Shown piece after piece: positions 4,696 to 5,843 of a stretch of DNA of 5,843 nt. The translations under genes were made by a program, and so were the position numbers. The stretch comes from Gammaproteobacteria bacterium. Its GTDB lineage: Bacteria > Pseudomonadota > Gammaproteobacteria > GCA-001735895. Where the stretch lies: contig JANTFY010000158.1 in assembly GCA_024763185.1 (NCBI GenBank), forward strand, positions 1 through 5,843. The letters run 5' to 3'. Each line of letters opens with the position of its first letter. The first letter of the stretch is position 1. Below the pieces are notes generated by a model. That model was not told the origin of the DNA, searched no databases, and saw nothing but the letters and a program-made list of their open reading frames with translations.

Positions 4696-5843
4696 ATGAA
4701 GCTTGAATCCCTTGCTTTACATCATGGTTATGAACCAGAAGCAACAACCAAGGCGGCTGCTGTTCCGATCTATCAAACCACGTCCTATACCTTCGATGAT
4801 ACGCAGCATGGCGCCGACCTGTTTGACCTCAAAGTAGCCGGAAATATCTACACAAGAATCATGAATCCGACCACAGCGGTACTGGAGCAGCGTCTGGCTG
4901 AAATGGAAGGTGGTATCGGGGCCCTGGCTGTTGCATCAGGCATGGCAGCGATCACCTATTCGATTCAGGCCATAACCAGCAGTGGCGATAATATAGTCAG
5001 CACCACCCAGCTGTACGGTGGCACCTATAACCTGTTTGCACATACCCTGCCACGGCAGGGCATAGAAGTGCGAATGGCGTCTTTCGAAGATTTTGATGCG
5101 CTTGAAAGTCATATCGATGATAAAACCCGCGCACTTTTTTGTGAATCAATCGGAAACCCTGCCGGCAACGTAGTGGATATCGAAAAGCTTGCTGAAATTG
5201 CCCATCGCCATGGTATACCGTTGATTGTCGATAATACCGTGGCCACGCCCTATTTATGCAAGGCCTTTGACCATGGCGCCGATATCATCATTCACTCTTT
5301 AACCAAATATATTGGCGGACATGGCACGACCATTGGCGGCATTATTATTGATTCGGGTAAGTTTGACTGGGTTGCCAATAAACAGCGTTTTCCCATGTTG
5401 AATGAGCCAGACCCTTCTTACCATGGTGTGGTTTATACCGAGGCACTGGGTGAAGCCGCCTATATTGGTCGTTGCCGGGTTGTCCCCTTGCGCAATACCG
5501 GTTCGGCACTGGCGCCACTCAGCGCATTTTTATTACTGCAGGGTCTGGAAACCCTGGGTTTGCGCATGCAACGTCATTGTGAAAATGCCTTAAAGGTGGC
5601 CGAATATTTACAGCAACATCCCAAGGTAGCATGGGTCAGCTATGGCGCTTTACCCGATAGCCAATATTATGAAAATTGTAAAAAAATAACCAATGGACAG
5701 GCTTCGGGTATTCTCAGTTTTGGACTCAAAGGAGGCAAAGAAGCCGGGTCAACATTTATCGATGCCCTGCAGATGATTTTACGACTGGTTAATATTGGTG
5801 ACGCAAAATCCCTGGCCTGTCACCCGGCGACAACCACCCATCG
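4696..5843 (+). CDS. metY: O-acetylhomoserine sulfhydrylase, PLP-dependent (3' end off the right edge)
   Basis: This is a cytoplasmic enzyme of the Cys/Met-metabolism PLP family (fold type I). MetY-type members make homocysteine directly from O-acetylhomoserine and sulfide, bypassing cystathionine. There are 382 uninterrupted codons; the family is usually about 420-430 residues, so roughly the last 45 are missing. Visible active-site features are the phosphate-binding Y52-T-R54 pair, the S81-G-M83 cofactor loop, Y107 stacking on the cofactor, D179 in V-D-N-T, and the Schiff-base lysine K204 in S-L-T-K. The MetY-like hallmark S-L-A-C-H-P-A-T-T-T-H is at 372-382. The carboxylate-binding arginine expected in the final segment lies outside the window. 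AGAGGAG at 4684-4690, 5 bases before the ATG, is a strong ribosome binding site. The gene follows the transporter by 116 bp on the same strand and probably has its own promoter. A cystathionine gamma-synthase or methionine gamma-lyase assignment is less likely given the long insertion after residue 230. Confidence 0.93.
   Translation, partial: MKLESLALHHGYEPEATTKAAAVPIYQTTSYTFDDTQHGADLFDLKVAGNIYTRIMNPTTAVLEQRLAEMEGGIGALAVASGMAAITYSIQAITSSGDNIVSTTQLYGGTYNLFAHTLPRQGIEVRMASFEDFDALESHIDDKTRALFCESIGNPAGNVVDIEKLAEIAHRHGIPLIVDNTVATPYLCKAFDHGADIIIHSLTKYIGGHGTTIGGIIIDSGKFDWVANKQRFPMLNEPDPSYHGVVYTEALGEAAYIGRCRVVPLRNTGSALAPLSAFLLLQGLETLGLRMQRHCENALKVAEYLQQHPKVAWVSYGALPDSQYYENCKKITNGQASGILSFGLKGGKEAGSTFIDALQMILRLVNIGDAKSLACHPATTTH

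Noticed and set aside
5402..5593. 63-codon plus-strand open frame inside metY
   Set aside because: It lies in another frame of an intact metY reading frame that carries the catalytic motifs.

Overview
The window looks like chromosomal DNA of a gammaproteobacterium. The evidence is balanced base composition, Shine-Dalgarno-led genes, a periplasmic binding protein with a Gram-negative type signal peptide, an FNR/Anr-type box, and a dispersed short inverted repeat of a kind common in proteobacteria. Genus cannot be told from the sequence alone. Most of the window is ordinary transport and metabolism. I see no phage, CRISPR, toxin-antitoxin or defence genes, and no clearly new system.

Layout. 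(1) Positions 1-276, minus strand: the first 92 codons of an unidentified membrane protein whose 3' end lies off the left edge. (2) Positions 277-452: a divergent regulatory region. It holds a perfect TATAAT facing the membrane-protein gene, a near-perfect FNR-type box, and a candidate -10 facing right. (3) Positions 453-4579, plus strand: a four-gene ABC importer of the spermidine/putrescine (Pot) family, in the order binding protein, ATPase, permease, permease. (4) Positions 4580-4695: a short spacer with a small hairpin and a candidate promoter. (5) Positions 4696-5843: the first 382 codons of a PLP-dependent O-acetylhomoserine sulfhydrylase (MetY type), cut by the right edge.

How the genes work together. 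The binding protein would capture a solute in the periplasm and deliver it to the PotB/PotC-like permease pair, with two PotA-like ATPases driving uptake. The two permease genes overlap by 4 bp, with a TTG start on the preceding stop. The ATPase and the first permease are instead separated by about 240 bp holding a roughly 98-bp inverted-repeat element and a second hairpin just before the permease start. The binding protein lacks the acidic residues that grip the amine groups in E. coli PotD/PotF at several aligned positions and has basic residues nearby, so the substrate should not be assumed to be a polyamine. The metY gene has its own ribosome binding site and a possible promoter. Nothing in the sequence ties it functionally to the transporter.
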